Assembly (NCBI RefSeq): GCF_004208525.1
Contig: NZ_SGIT01000001.1
Location: 248,001-312,000, forward strand
Reading direction: 5' to 3'
From: Sphingobacterium corticibacterium
Lineage (GTDB): Bacteria; Bacteroidota; Bacteroidia; Sphingobacteriales; Sphingobacteriaceae
DNA length: 64,000 nt
Shown: positions 34,315 through 43,161 of the stretch, piece by piece
Layout of the letters: every line of letters starts with the position of its first letter
Numbering within the stretch: position 1 is the stretch's first letter
The notes under the pieces: model-generated
The model's input: only the letters and a program-made list of their open reading frames with translations
Databases searched by the model: none
What the model was told of the DNA's origin: nothing
Translations under genes and position numbers: made by a program

Positions 34315-37300
34315 TTAAAATTTAAAGTTTAACGATGCGCCAATATATCTTGTAGAAGGATCCTGCAGGTTATCGTCATTACCAATACCAAAATCAGGGT
34401 CGATGTATGGAATGTTCTTCCAGACAAGTAGATTGTAGCCAAAAAGGGAAGCATCGAGGCTCTTCATTTTTTTGCTTCGGATAATCTTGTTCAGATCATA
34501 ACCGATAGAGAGCCTTCTGAGCTTGACAAAGGTACGGTCGTATACGTTTGCAAATGTGCTGCTTTCTGACTCGGTTACACGTGCTTGGTAGGGATAGTTT
34601 TGGCTCCATGTTTGCCAGCTAATGGCTTTGTCAAAGGGCTGGTAGGTTCGGGTGTCGGATGTAATGTTACCGTTTATGTCATACTGCACTTCGCCATCCG
34701 TTACCACGACACCTTGGGGAACGTATATGTACTCCCCGGCATCGTACTCTTCTTGTCTATATTGGGTGGAAGAGGGATGTTTACCGCCCCACCACATTTT
34801 TTCTATGGTTTGGGAGCGCATCACGCCACCGACCGATCCGTCGATGTCTACATGTAGGGTGAAATCTTTCCATTTGAATGTATTGAGGAAACCGAATTGC
34901 CAGTCTGGATTGAAATAGCCTAAATAACGTGGGAATGGATCACGTATCGGCATCCCCGTGTTCGCGTTTAGGATAAGTTCACCGGCATTGTTTTTTTGCC
35001 AGACGTTATCATAATAAGCATCTGCGCGATCGCCTTTTTGGAGATTTCCAAACTTGGATTGATCACCGTAAATAGATTCCAGTCGTTGAACGGAGCGCAT
35101 CCAGTTGATTGTTGTATTCCATGAAAAATCCGTATTTCGGATCAGTGCTGTATTCAGCATGACCTCTACGCCTTGTGTACGGTAGTAATTGCCATTAACT
35201 TTATGTGACTTGAAACCGGAGGCTTCTGAAACGATGAGGTCGATGATTTGATTTTTGTCCAGTACGTTATAATAGGCTACGTCGAGCGAAAATCTGTTCT
35301 TGAAGAAGGCCATCGATGTGCCCAATTCCCAGGAAATGGATTGCTCCGGAAGTATATAAGGGTTGGCGATTCCTTCGGGGTATGTCACGGAGGGAATAGA
35401 ACCGTGTGTGATATTCTTTTTATAGTAGGATAACAAGCTATAGGGGTCTAGATCATCGGATACGGACGCCCATGAACTGTATAGTTTTAGGAAATCTATT
35501 TGATTGGGCAACCTGATATAATCGGATAGCATCGTGCTGAGTGATACGGCTGGATAAAAATAGGAATTGTTGGAGCTGGATAGAGTAGACGACCAATCGT
35601 TACGACCGGATACATTTAGGTAGGTAGATTTGAAGAGATCGATATTAACCGAAGCGTATACACTTCGGATAACTTTCTCTTGATGCAGATTCTCGGCCTT
35701 TACTGGTCCTTGCGTATTCCCGAGGTTATAGATGCCGGGTACAACAAGCCCGTCAGTTGATTGAAACCCTTCATTATAGGTTCGTTTAAACGTCGAAGCA
35801 CCGGCATTAATGGTTAATCCCAGATTTTCTCCAAAGGAATCTTCGTAGGTTGCCAGTACATCCGCATCGAAATTGAGTTGATCTTTATCCCACATCTTAT
35901 AATCTCCGTTGCGCGAATCGCCATAATTCATGTACGATTTGGGACTTTGCATGTCTTCGAATGTGGTGCGTTGGCGTAGTGCCATACGTCCTTGTAGGTT
36001 GAGTTTGGATGTGGCCTGCCAGTTTAGACGTGTTTGCCCGTGCAGTACCCCCATGTCATACACTTGATTCAGCTCATAGGCGGCAAAGTAAGGATTGTTA
36101 TACCAAGCATAATTGTAGTTGGCCTGGCGGTATCCTTCTTGTCCCGGCACATAGAAGTGATCTGCGAGATCATGGCCATTGACGTCATTTCCCATCCATA
36201 GCAAAATAGTGTACATGTGGTTTTTGGGCCCATAGCCATAGCGGGGATAGTTGGGAGAGTGTACCTTGTTGTACGAGACGTTTAGGTCCAGATTTAATGT
36301 CGGAAGGAACATGTAAGAAGAATTCATGTTCAGACCGCCTGAGCTAAGTTTGGTATTCGGAACCTGCCCTTGTTGCAAGGCATATTTTCCGGAGGTAAAT
36401 AAACTGAGCTTATCATTTTTGAATGAAAGGGTGAAATTGTTTTCAGTGACTAAGCCGGGGCGTAAAAAATCACGTAAGTTGTCGTGGCTTACCCAGTCGA
36501 TAGGTACGCGTTCATACCGCGACTTATCGTTGTAGATGGTGCCGCTGACGTCTCCCCACCAAGGAATAATTTCACCTGTTTGCTTGTCGCGGATAGGACT
36601 GTTCCATTGCGCGTATTTTTCTCCAGTGTTGAGTTTGGGACCCCAGGTCATGTCGCCATCGGATATGCCACCGTCAGCACCATCCCAAAACTCGTATTTG
36701 CCGTTGGAACCACTGCCGAATTCTGTTTGGGACTCTGGAAATACGGTGAAGCCTGCCGAAACCATGTTGGTAGAACCTACTGTAAACTCCAGTGTTTCGT
36801 TTTTGGCATTTTTGGTCGTAATCAAGATAGCTCCGTCCTTACCTCTGGAACCATAGAGGGCAGAAGCGGCAGTTCCTTTTAAAACGTTAATGTTTTCGAT
36901 ATGTTGGCTCGGAATGTCAAATAAATCAGTTTCTACCGGAATACCGTCAATGACGATCAAGGGTTTTTTCCCACGGAGATTGAAAGAAGGTGCTTGAAAG
37001 ACACCTGTGGGATTGTTGACGATTAAGCCGGCTACTTGACCGGAAAGAGCGTTACCGATATTCATCGTCTTCGATTCCTCCAATACTTCTGTCGGTACTT
37101 CTTGTGTGGCATATCCTACTTTTCTTTTTTGCTGCTTGATGCCTATCGCTGTAACCACGACTTCGTCCATGTCTGTGCTACTGAATTCATTTAATAGGAA
37201 AACAGCGCTTGATCGTTTTCCGACAGAGACGATATAATGGCATTCCTGCTTAGGCAGCAAGCCGGTGAAAGAAACAGAGATACAATAATTGCTGTCTGCT

Positions 37301-37536
37301 GGCAGACTGCTAAACAGCGACTTGCCTTTATCGTCGGAAGCAGAGGTACGTGTAATATCGAGTGCGGTATTACTGACCGTAACGGTGGCTGCCGGAATAG
37401 CTTGTGACTGGCCATCCTGTACGATAACAACGAGTTCGCCTACTTTTTGGGCCATCGTCCAGCTGCTCATTCCCATAAACAGGAGCAAGGTAAAGAAACC
37501 TTTGAAAGGTGTGCGATTGATAATGGATTTGTTCAT
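34315..37536 (-). CDS. SusC-family TonB-dependent receptor, no STN domain
   Basis: A 1073-residue receptor with signal peptide (1-29), a carboxypeptidase-like regulatory domain (VGELVVIVQDGQSQAIPAAT) and plug (DEVVVTAIGIKQQKRKVGYA, NINVLKGTAASALYGSRGKD). The barrel ends TRYIGASLNFKF. Unlike the receptor of the neighbouring operon it lacks the N-terminal STN signalling domain, although a FecR/sigma pair is encoded immediately upstream. The extended DUF-like N-terminus (about 30-120) might take over the signalling role. Confidence 0.93.
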   Translation of the reverse strand: MNKSIINRTPFKGFFTLLLFMGMSSWTMAQKVGELVVIVQDGQSQAIPAATVTVSNTALDITRTSASDDKGKSLFSSLPADSNYCISVSFTGLLPKQECHYIVSVGKRSSAVFLLNEFSSTDMDEVVVTAIGIKQQKRKVGYATQEVPTEVLEESKTMNIGNALSGQVAGLIVNNPTGVFQAPSFNLRGKKPLIVIDGIPVETDLFDIPSQHIENINVLKGTAASALYGSRGKDGAILITTKNAKNETLEFTVGSTNMVSAGFTVFPESQTEFGSGSNGKYEFWDGADGGISDGDMTWGPKLNTGEKYAQWNSPIRDKQTGEIIPWWGDVSGTIYNDKSRYERVPIDWVSHDNLRDFLRPGLVTENNFTLSFKNDKLSLFTSGKYALQQGQVPNTKLSSGGLNMNSSYMFLPTLNLDLNVSYNKVHSPNYPRYGYGPKNHMYTILLWMGNDVNGHDLADHFYVPGQEGYRQANYNYAWYNNPYFAAYELNQVYDMGVLHGQTRLNWQATSKLNLQGRMALRQRTTFEDMQSPKSYMNYGDSRNGDYKMWDKDQLNFDADVLATYEDSFGENLGLTINAGASTFKRTYNEGFQSTDGLVVPGIYNLGNTQGPVKAENLHQEKVIRSVYASVNIDLFKSTYLNVSGRNDWSSTLSSSNNSYFYPAVSLSTMLSDYIRLPNQIDFLKLYSSWASVSDDLDPYSLLSYYKKNITHGSIPSVTYPEGIANPYILPEQSISWELGTSMAFFKNRFSLDVAYYNVLDKNQIIDLIVSEASGFKSHKVNGNYYRTQGVEVMLNTALIRNTDFSWNTTINWMRSVQRLESIYGDQSKFGNLQKGDRADAYYDNVWQKNNAGELILNANTGMPIRDPFPRYLGYFNPDWQFGFLNTFKWKDFTLHVDIDGSVGGVMRSQTIEKMWWGGKHPSSTQYRQEEYDAGEYIYVPQGVVVTDGEVQYDINGNITSDTRTYQPFDKAISWQTWSQNYPYQARVTESESSTFANVYDRTFVKLRRLSIGYDLNKIIRSKKMKSLDASLFGYNLLVWKNIPYIDPDFGIGNDDNLQDPSTRYIGASLNFKF

Positions 37537-37617
37537 ATTTGTTTGTTATTCTGATATAAAAATTCCCTACGGCTATTTTAGCCGTTCATTTATTGTGCAT
37601 ACTATTTGTTTATCTGT

Positions 37618-38625
37618 TTACTTTTTTATGGTATATATTGCTTCGTTTTCATTGTACTCTACGGTTAGGTCATTTGCTAAAGCGATTGTTTGGATGATTT
37701 CCTGTATCTGGTTTTCGTCGTCGTATGTGCCGTAGAACGACATTCCTTCCAGTTCATGGACATCGAATTTGATGGTTACGTTGTAATAAGCTGCTAAACG
37801 TGGAAATACCTCGTATAGCGGCGCGTGATGAAAGATCAGATCTGCTACTTCTGGGACGGGTTTCTTTTCTTTCAATTCGTTGTTCGTTTTCCGTCGAATA
37901 GGTGCTTTGGGCTTCGTCACGTTCCATTCCTGTCCCGGTGCTAACATAGCCAAAAGGCTATCCCGGCCATCTGTCATCCGTCGTTTGACGCTGACTTTAC
38001 CCGTGACCAGTTTTACCATTGGTGAGCGGTTACCTTTCATTTTTTCTATCCAAAAAGAGGTGCCCAATGCGGTGGTAATGATGTCCCCGGTGTGTACGGA
38101 GAAAGGTCGCTTGACGTCTTTTGTAACACGGAAGAAAGCTTTTCCGTCTAACGTTAACTGACGAGCGTCGGATGCGAAATCAGTCGGCCAGATCAAGGTG
38201 CTTCCCGAGCTTAGGAGTACCTCGGATCCATCCTTTAGGGATAGGAGTGTATCCCTATTGCTGCGATTGGTAAACTCCATGAAGTCGGGCGTTTGATTTA
38301 CGGTTAAGGTTTGTTGATTTTCTATGTTCGCTTGATCGGATGGCCAGAAATAGGCGCCGATAGTGAATGCGAGAAGAAGTGAAGCAGCGACACCAGTCCA
38401 CCACAGTTTACGTCTACGCAAAGGAACTGTATTTTCAAGGGCTCCGGTACGAAGATCGATCTGTTTTTTCATAATTACTTTATGAAATTCGTTTATCGCA
38501 GGCTGTTCGTCCGATATATCAAGGCGTTCCATCCATCTTTCTAAATGCCTTTTTTCTTCTGGCGTGATGGTGCCGAGCAAATATTCGCTGATTAACCGTT
38601 CTACATATTTTTTCTGTTCTTGCAT
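37618..38625 (-). CDS. FecR-family anti-sigma factor
   Basis: A 335-residue protein with N-terminal cytoplasmic segment (EQKKYVERLISEYLLGTITP), membrane helix (WWTGVAASLLLAFTIGAYFW, about 75-94), FecR domain (DTLLSLKDGSEVLLSSGSTL, RPFSVHTGDIITTALGTSFW) and a DUF4974 C-terminus (LIFHHAPLYEVFPRLAAYYN). It is about 80 bases upstream of the SusC gene and downstream of the sigma gene. It is longer than the other FecR proteins here by a Lys-rich loop near residue 245. Confidence 0.92.
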   Translation of the reverse strand: MQEQKKYVERLISEYLLGTITPEEKRHLERWMERLDISDEQPAINEFHKVIMKKQIDLRTGALENTVPLRRRKLWWTGVAASLLLAFTIGAYFWPSDQANIENQQTLTVNQTPDFMEFTNRSNRDTLLSLKDGSEVLLSSGSTLIWPTDFASDARQLTLDGKAFFRVTKDVKRPFSVHTGDIITTALGTSFWIEKMKGNRSPMVKLVTGKVSVKRRMTDGRDSLLAMLAPGQEWNVTKPKAPIRRKTNNELKEKKPVPEVADLIFHHAPLYEVFPRLAAYYNVTIKFDVHELEGMSFYGTYDDENQIQEIIQTIALANDLTVEYNENEAIYTIKK

Positions 38626-38715
38626 ATATACACAGTAGTTGCAAAAAGGTTAATAACGTACCACGATAATCACGTTAACGTTATGTAAAGTTTTGATGAA
38701 AATAAAACCCAGGTG

Positions 38716-39321
38716 TTAGGAAAGGAGAAAAAGCAAAAAAAGGAAGGCGGTGGGATGGGATAGGTGTTCTGGAATATAGTTACGTATATGCTGCAAGGAA
38801 CGCATAAGCTGATTCTTTACCGTCTGAACAGATATACCCATGGTTTCGGCGATTTCTAGGTTGCTTAATGAACGATGATACTTTAGACTAAAAACCTGCC
38901 GCATACGTTCAGGCATATCTTCTACGGACTCTGCTATAACGTTTATTAAGTGGTTATGCTGTATCTCACCTTCCAATAGTTGTAGAAAGTCTTCTTCCTG
39001 TTCATCGACGCCAAATGTAATGTACGAGCTTACATGACGCTGTTGGATGCCTTGGTGTCTAAAATGCATGAATACCTTAAAGTATAACGAACTAATGAGG
39101 TATCTACGGACATCATCAATTTGGGGCAATGAACTGCGTCGTTGCCAAATATCAACAAAAAGATCTTGTACGATGTCCATAGAAACATCGATGTTTCCTG
39201 TTTTTTTCCGTGCAATGGAGAGAAGTAAATCCCAGTATTTGTCATAAAGGTGACTGAACGCTTTATAGTCGGAACAAGCTATATTTTGTAAACATATTGT
39301 ATCTAACATATCATGCATCAC
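38716..39321 (-). CDS. ECF RNA polymerase sigma factor (FecI-like)
   Basis: A 201-residue sigma factor (a second ATG at residue 5 is possible). Region 2: FSHLYDKYWDLLLSIARKKT and MDIVQDLFVDIWQRRSSLPQ. Region 4: PERMRQVFSLKYHRSLSNLE and IAETMGISVQTVKNQLMRSL. It ends with a strikingly hydrophobic tail (TAFLFLLFLLS), as in many Bacteroidota ECF factors. It should transcribe the FecR-SusC-SusD-phospholipase C operon downstream, in response to receptor occupancy passed by FecR. Confidence 0.92.
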   Translation of the reverse strand: MMHDMLDTICLQNIACSDYKAFSHLYDKYWDLLLSIARKKTGNIDVSMDIVQDLFVDIWQRRSSLPQIDDVRRYLISSLYFKVFMHFRHQGIQQRHVSSYITFGVDEQEEDFLQLLEGEIQHNHLINVIAESVEDMPERMRQVFSLKYHRSLSNLEIAETMGISVQTVKNQLMRSLQHIRNYIPEHLSHPTAFLFLLFLLS

Positions 39322-39513
39322 ATTTTGTTACTCGTGTACAAACTTCTTTTTTTTATGCAATAGCACGGTTAAAAAGCTGTGAAATAAACGTTAATTTTTG
39401 TTTGTCGATTGGAGAGATTGAACTCATTTTCTAGTGAATAGGTAAAGCGGTGTCTTAGACACATTCGTTACCGATCGTTACGCCCGAGGTAAATAATTTT
39501 ATAAAAGGTGTCT

Positions 39514-40476
39514 TTATTCTGTCCACACAACCGGGCCTTTCAATGCTTCAGGCGAGATTTCTCCTGCAGCAATGACGGGAATGACGCCATTTCCATTCGT
39601 ATCCACTTGATAGGTTTTTCCATCGACAGGAACGATCTTCATATAGCTTTGATAGCTTGGCACACTGCCCGGTACACCTATTTCGGTCTGACCAGCCCCA
39701 AATACCATAAACCGGCCATCGGGAGAGAAGGCGGGACTGGCTTCTCTTCCCTGACTTTCTGTTGCTTGGTAAAACTCATCGGTCGTGAGATCTAGTATCC
39801 AGACCCGCTTTTGATAAATCATGGCCAACTTTTTTCCTTGCCTATCCGCCGTAATCTGTCCGAAATTTTCATCGGGAAACTGTTTGATGACTTCACCTTT
39901 GGTGTAAGGAGGTGAGAATCGTACAAGGGCGTTTTTCCAAGTGATCACCAGCGAATTGTCGGGTAACCAGCAAAAACTGGAGTTGCGATCTACTTGCTCA
40001 TTGTTTATTCTTTCGATGTGGGTAATGATTTTGCCTTCTTGAGGTGATAAGACTACAAAGCCTTCATCAAATGTTGGATCAATGCAAAATAGGCTTTTAT
40101 CTGGGGATAAAGTCCCTGAAATATACACCGTACCGCCGTTTGCTGGCCTGTAGTAAAACTCGTTAATAGGCTGCTCCTCAGCGAAACGCCGGTAGGTAAA
40201 TTTGACCTGGTCCGGCATACCGTCACTTCAGCCATCCCGCATTTCCAAGATGTTTTCGCCGTCCAGCGATATGTCCCAATCATACCAGCTTCGGGTTTTT
40301 TTCCATATTACTTCCTTCATCGAGGGAAGCGCTATCGAGGTGTGACCGTCATAATTTTGGAAAAAGAGTTTCCCAGAAAGTGTTTCACCGCCTTCGGGTT
40401 GACCTGTATCAGCATCTTTTGAACAGCCTACGGCTAAGAACAACGATAAGAGTAGATATGTAGTTTTTGTTTTCAT
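39514..40476 (-). pseudogene. TolB/WD40-like lipoprotein gene split by one in-frame TGA
   Basis: Two reading frames (40476-40228 and 40218-39514) lie in the same frame, separated only by TGA and three sense codons: MRDG, stop, SDG, MPDQ. Joined, they give about 320 residues: a lipoprotein signal (LFLAVGCSKD), then beta-propeller-like repeats (WDISLDGENILEMRDG, SGTLSPDKSLFCIDPTFDEG, SFCWLPDNSLVITWKN, PAFSPDGRFMVFGAG) as in TolB-type PD40 proteins. The stop could be a true nonsense mutation, a sequencing error or a read-through codon. The rest of the frame is intact, so any inactivation is recent. Confidence 0.8.
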
Positions 40477-40650
40477 GGTTTTTTCTCCTGCTGTAAGTAA
40501 AGGACTAATTTCGGGTATATTAACGCATGGGACAATCCACGAATACAGGGATTTAGTAAACTATTTGGTTCGGATTATATAAAATTCGATATTTTTGGGA
40601 TAGACGAGAACTAAGTCAACGGGATAATGGATGCAATTTATTCTTTGCTA

Positions 40651-40703
40651 TTGCTTTTTAATCTTACAGGTATCAATGCAGCATCGGGCTTGCAATACCA
40701 TCA
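40651..40703. repeat. 53-bp dispersed repeat, copy A
   Basis: 51 of 53 positions match copy B at 60359-60411 in the same orientation. The segment contains a dyad (GGTA...TGCA facing TGCAATACC). It sits in the gap between the broken TolB-like gene and the histidine kinase. It may be a small mobile or regulatory element. Confidence 0.85.
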
Positions 40704-40743
40704 CATTTGCGGTTGATTACGAGTGTGTGTTATTTCATCCAAA

Positions 40744-41931
40744 TTACAATTTCGGTAAATTAAATTTGAGGTAAAATGTTGTTCCTTGTTGGGGTTTGCT
40801 TTCTGCATATATTTGGCCATTCATTTGGTTCACCATATCGTGGCAAATCGCTAACGCCATACCAGCACCTCTATTTCTACCATTGGTATCTACTTTCTGA
40901 ATAGTAAATAGTTGTGCTAACTTCTCGGAAGACATGCCCTCGCCACTGTCACTGATGGATATCGTAATTTCATGGTCGTTCTTAACAGATTGAACCGAAA
41001 TGATACTGTTGGCAGGAGCATATTTTGTAGCATTGTGGATTAAATTTCGACAAACGAAAAGCAACATCTGTGGATGTGCATAGACAATATGGTCGGAAGG
41101 TATGTCATTATTTAATTCTACCTGTTTTCTTTGTTGATCGTGAAGGAATAGCCCGTTAGCTTCATGAATTAAATCAGATAAGGTCACAGGGCTAGGGGTG
41201 TGCGTGAAATCTTCTTTTTGGGATTTTATCCAGTGAAGCAGCCCTTCTAGTAACTCTATGCTTTTTGAACTGCTGTCGCGCAGTTTTTCCATGAGTGTTT
41301 TAATGTCTTTTTCAGCAAGTGTTTTTTTGGCGCGAAGCACAACATCAGCGGTCAATATAATGGCAGAAAGTGGCTGTCGGAGGTCATGGGCAAGTACGGA
41401 AAGTAGCATGTCATAAAATTTGTTCCAACTTTCTAATTCTTTTGCTCTACTTAATGCTTTTTCAGCAGCATCTCTTTGCAGATTGGTCAGGATGGATATG
41501 TCGTGCGCGCAGAGTACAGCTCCATTTACGGCACCAGTGTCATCAAATATAGGGCTTGCTTGTACACTATAAGTGATTTTAATGCCGCTCTTACCCAAAA
41601 TATCGACGATGGTGTTGTGACGTTCACCAGATAAGACTTTTTGCAATAACATGTTCAATGTGGAGTTTTCCAGTCCTGTACTTTCATCTATAATATCTAA
41701 CCAGTGGTCACCAATTTGAATATCAACGCCCTTGCGTAAACGTACGGCATGATTGGCTTGCTTGTTAAATGCCGTGATTCTGCCGGACAGGTCGACGGAA
41801 TATAGGATAGCGTCTGTGCTATCGACAAGGTCTTGCATCAGTTTCTGTTGATGAGCAACATTTTTCTTGATCGTATCCGGAAAAGGTGAGTTAGTACGCG
41901 GTCTATCCATTGGCTTACTAGATTTGGTCAC
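40744..41931 (-). CDS. PAS-domain sensor histidine kinase
   Basis: A 395-residue cytoplasmic kinase. A PAS domain (about 35-150) reads ILYSVDLSGRITAFNKQANH and VQASPIFDDTGAVNGAVLCA. A short coiled linker leads to the HisKA domain with LSVLAHDLRQPLSAIIL (His182), then the HATPase_c domain (FVCRNLIHNATKYAPANSI, SDSGEGMSSEKLAQLF, GRNRGAGMALAICHDMVNQM). A strong promoter match ends about 12 bases before this ATG, so translation may begin at MDRPRT (41910) instead. It has no adjacent response regulator, making it an orphan kinase. Its promoter core is shared with the AraC gene at 48.4-49.3 kb. Confidence 0.9.
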   Translation of the reverse strand: MTKSSKPMDRPRTNSPFPDTIKKNVAHQQKLMQDLVDSTDAILYSVDLSGRITAFNKQANHAVRLRKGVDIQIGDHWLDIIDESTGLENSTLNMLLQKVLSGERHNTIVDILGKSGIKITYSVQASPIFDDTGAVNGAVLCAHDISILTNLQRDAAEKALSRAKELESWNKFYDMLLSVLAHDLRQPLSAIILTADVVLRAKKTLAEKDIKTLMEKLRDSSSKSIELLEGLLHWIKSQKEDFTHTPSPVTLSDLIHEANGLFLHDQQRKQVELNNDIPSDHIVYAHPQMLLFVCRNLIHNATKYAPANSIISVQSVKNDHEITISISDSGEGMSSEKLAQLFTIQKVDTNGRNRGAGMALAICHDMVNQMNGQIYAESKPQQGTTFYLKFNLPKL

Positions 41932-41942
41932 TAAACAATATT

Positions 41943-41974
41943 TAAATCTACGTAAAAAGTTTTATTACGCCAAA
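41943..41974 (-). promoter_or_regulatory. promoter of the histidine kinase gene (shared core)
   Basis: On this strand TTTG, a 20-base spacer and TAGATTTA match the Bacteroidota -33/-7 elements. The 28-bp core 41948-41975 is 26/28 identical to the promoter at 49315-49342 upstream of the AraC gene. Confidence 0.6.
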
Positions 41975-41996
41975 TAGTCTATTACCTGAAAATAAC

Positions 41997-43151
41997 TCAG
42001 AAGCGTATTGATACGCCTTTAGCTTTTTTCTTTCCCCATTTTTTGTTGTACCAAATCAGAAAACCTGTTATCGGGAGCGAGGTGCATATCGCTGAAATGA
42101 TAAAAGCTAGGAACTTCCCGGGCAAACCGCCTATTCGTCCCACATGCACATCATAATTGTAACGGCCTATCCAGTCGCCTGTATTTGCCAGTTCGGTGTC
42201 TTTCTGCCAGTAGTGGGGCATAGGGATAAATTGGAAAGAATAGCGGTCGACGTGTCGGATAACGGCTAAATGTGCCGTTGCGGGATTGGGATTATCCGTA
42301 ACGGTAACCACGTCGGTACTTTTTTTTGGCAAGATAAAATTTAAGGCATATGTGCTGCGTTGCTTCTCTTTTCCCAAGAGATGCCATACGCTATCTACTG
42401 CAAGTAGTGGATCGATTAGCGTCTTACCGGTTGCTTTGCTGAGAGGAGCTTCCCTGACAGGAAGCGGTTGGCCACCGGAGGAGATCCAATAGACGGACTT
42501 GGTAAACCAGGATAGACTAATGAAGATGCCGGTACAGGCAATAATGAGCGAGGGTAACAAGGAATAGAAGCCGAACACGTTATGAAGATCGTAGTTGACT
42601 CGTTTAGCACCGGCTTTCCATTTCAGACTTAGGGCATTCTTCAGTTGTCTTTTATTCCATTTCTTAGGCCACCAAAGGATTAATCCACCCAGTAGTAAGA
42701 TGATATAGATAACCGTTGCATAGGATATAATACCATGTCCCACCTTGCCGGGCAACAACAAGCGGATATGTAGGTGCAATACGACCGGAAAAAATCCGGT
42801 CGTTTGCGCCTTAATTTTGAGTATACTTCGCTCATAGGGGTCGATAAACGCTGTTTTTCTTTTTCCTTGATGTTCAAAATCAATAGCCACACTGCGGTCC
42901 CGCCCGAGGTATTTGACGGTGGCAATATCACTGTCGGGGAGGCTGTCGAGCAGTACCCTAGCCATTTCTTTCGGAGAATCATGGTACGTTACGTCTTGCA
43001 CTACACGCCTCCAAGGTTCCATGACATCCTCTATTTCCTGTTGGAAAGCCAGGATACAACCCGTGAGTCCCAGTATGAATACGACGAGACCGGATAGCAG
43101 TCCAAGCCACAGATGCAGGAAGGCATTAATCTTTAAAAATTTTTTCTTCAA
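41997..43151 (-). CDS. PepSY-associated inner-membrane protein of the iron-uptake operon
   Basis: A 384-residue membrane protein with an N-terminal helix (LHLWLGLLSGLVVFILGLTG), two central helices (VIYIILLLGGLILWW, SLLPSLIIACTGIFISLSWF) and one near the C-terminus (FLAFIISAICTSLPITGFLI). The loops hold PepSY-like segments, and the HxxF/HxxxG histidines (HNVFGFY, H192) fit the PepSY_TM family. Several members of this group (PiuB/FoxB type) reduce or release iron from siderophores. It lies 10 bases after the siderophore receptor gene on the same transcript. Confidence 0.88.
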   Translation of the reverse strand: MKKKFLKINAFLHLWLGLLSGLVVFILGLTGCILAFQQEIEDVMEPWRRVVQDVTYHDSPKEMARVLLDSLPDSDIATVKYLGRDRSVAIDFEHQGKRKTAFIDPYERSILKIKAQTTGFFPVVLHLHIRLLLPGKVGHGIISYATVIYIILLLGGLILWWPKKWNKRQLKNALSLKWKAGAKRVNYDLHNVFGFYSLLPSLIIACTGIFISLSWFTKSVYWISSGGQPLPVREAPLSKATGKTLIDPLLAVDSVWHLLGKEKQRSTYALNFILPKKSTDVVTVTDNPNPATAHLAVIRHVDRYSFQFIPMPHYWQKDTELANTGDWIGRYNYDVHVGRIGGLPGKFLAFIISAICTSLPITGFLIWYNKKWGKKKAKGVSIRF

Positions 43152-43161
43152 GGTTCTTGGC

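Noticed and set aside
36484..36882. Plus-strand ORF of 132 codons inside a SusC gene
   Set aside because: Antisense shadow without a recognisable domain.
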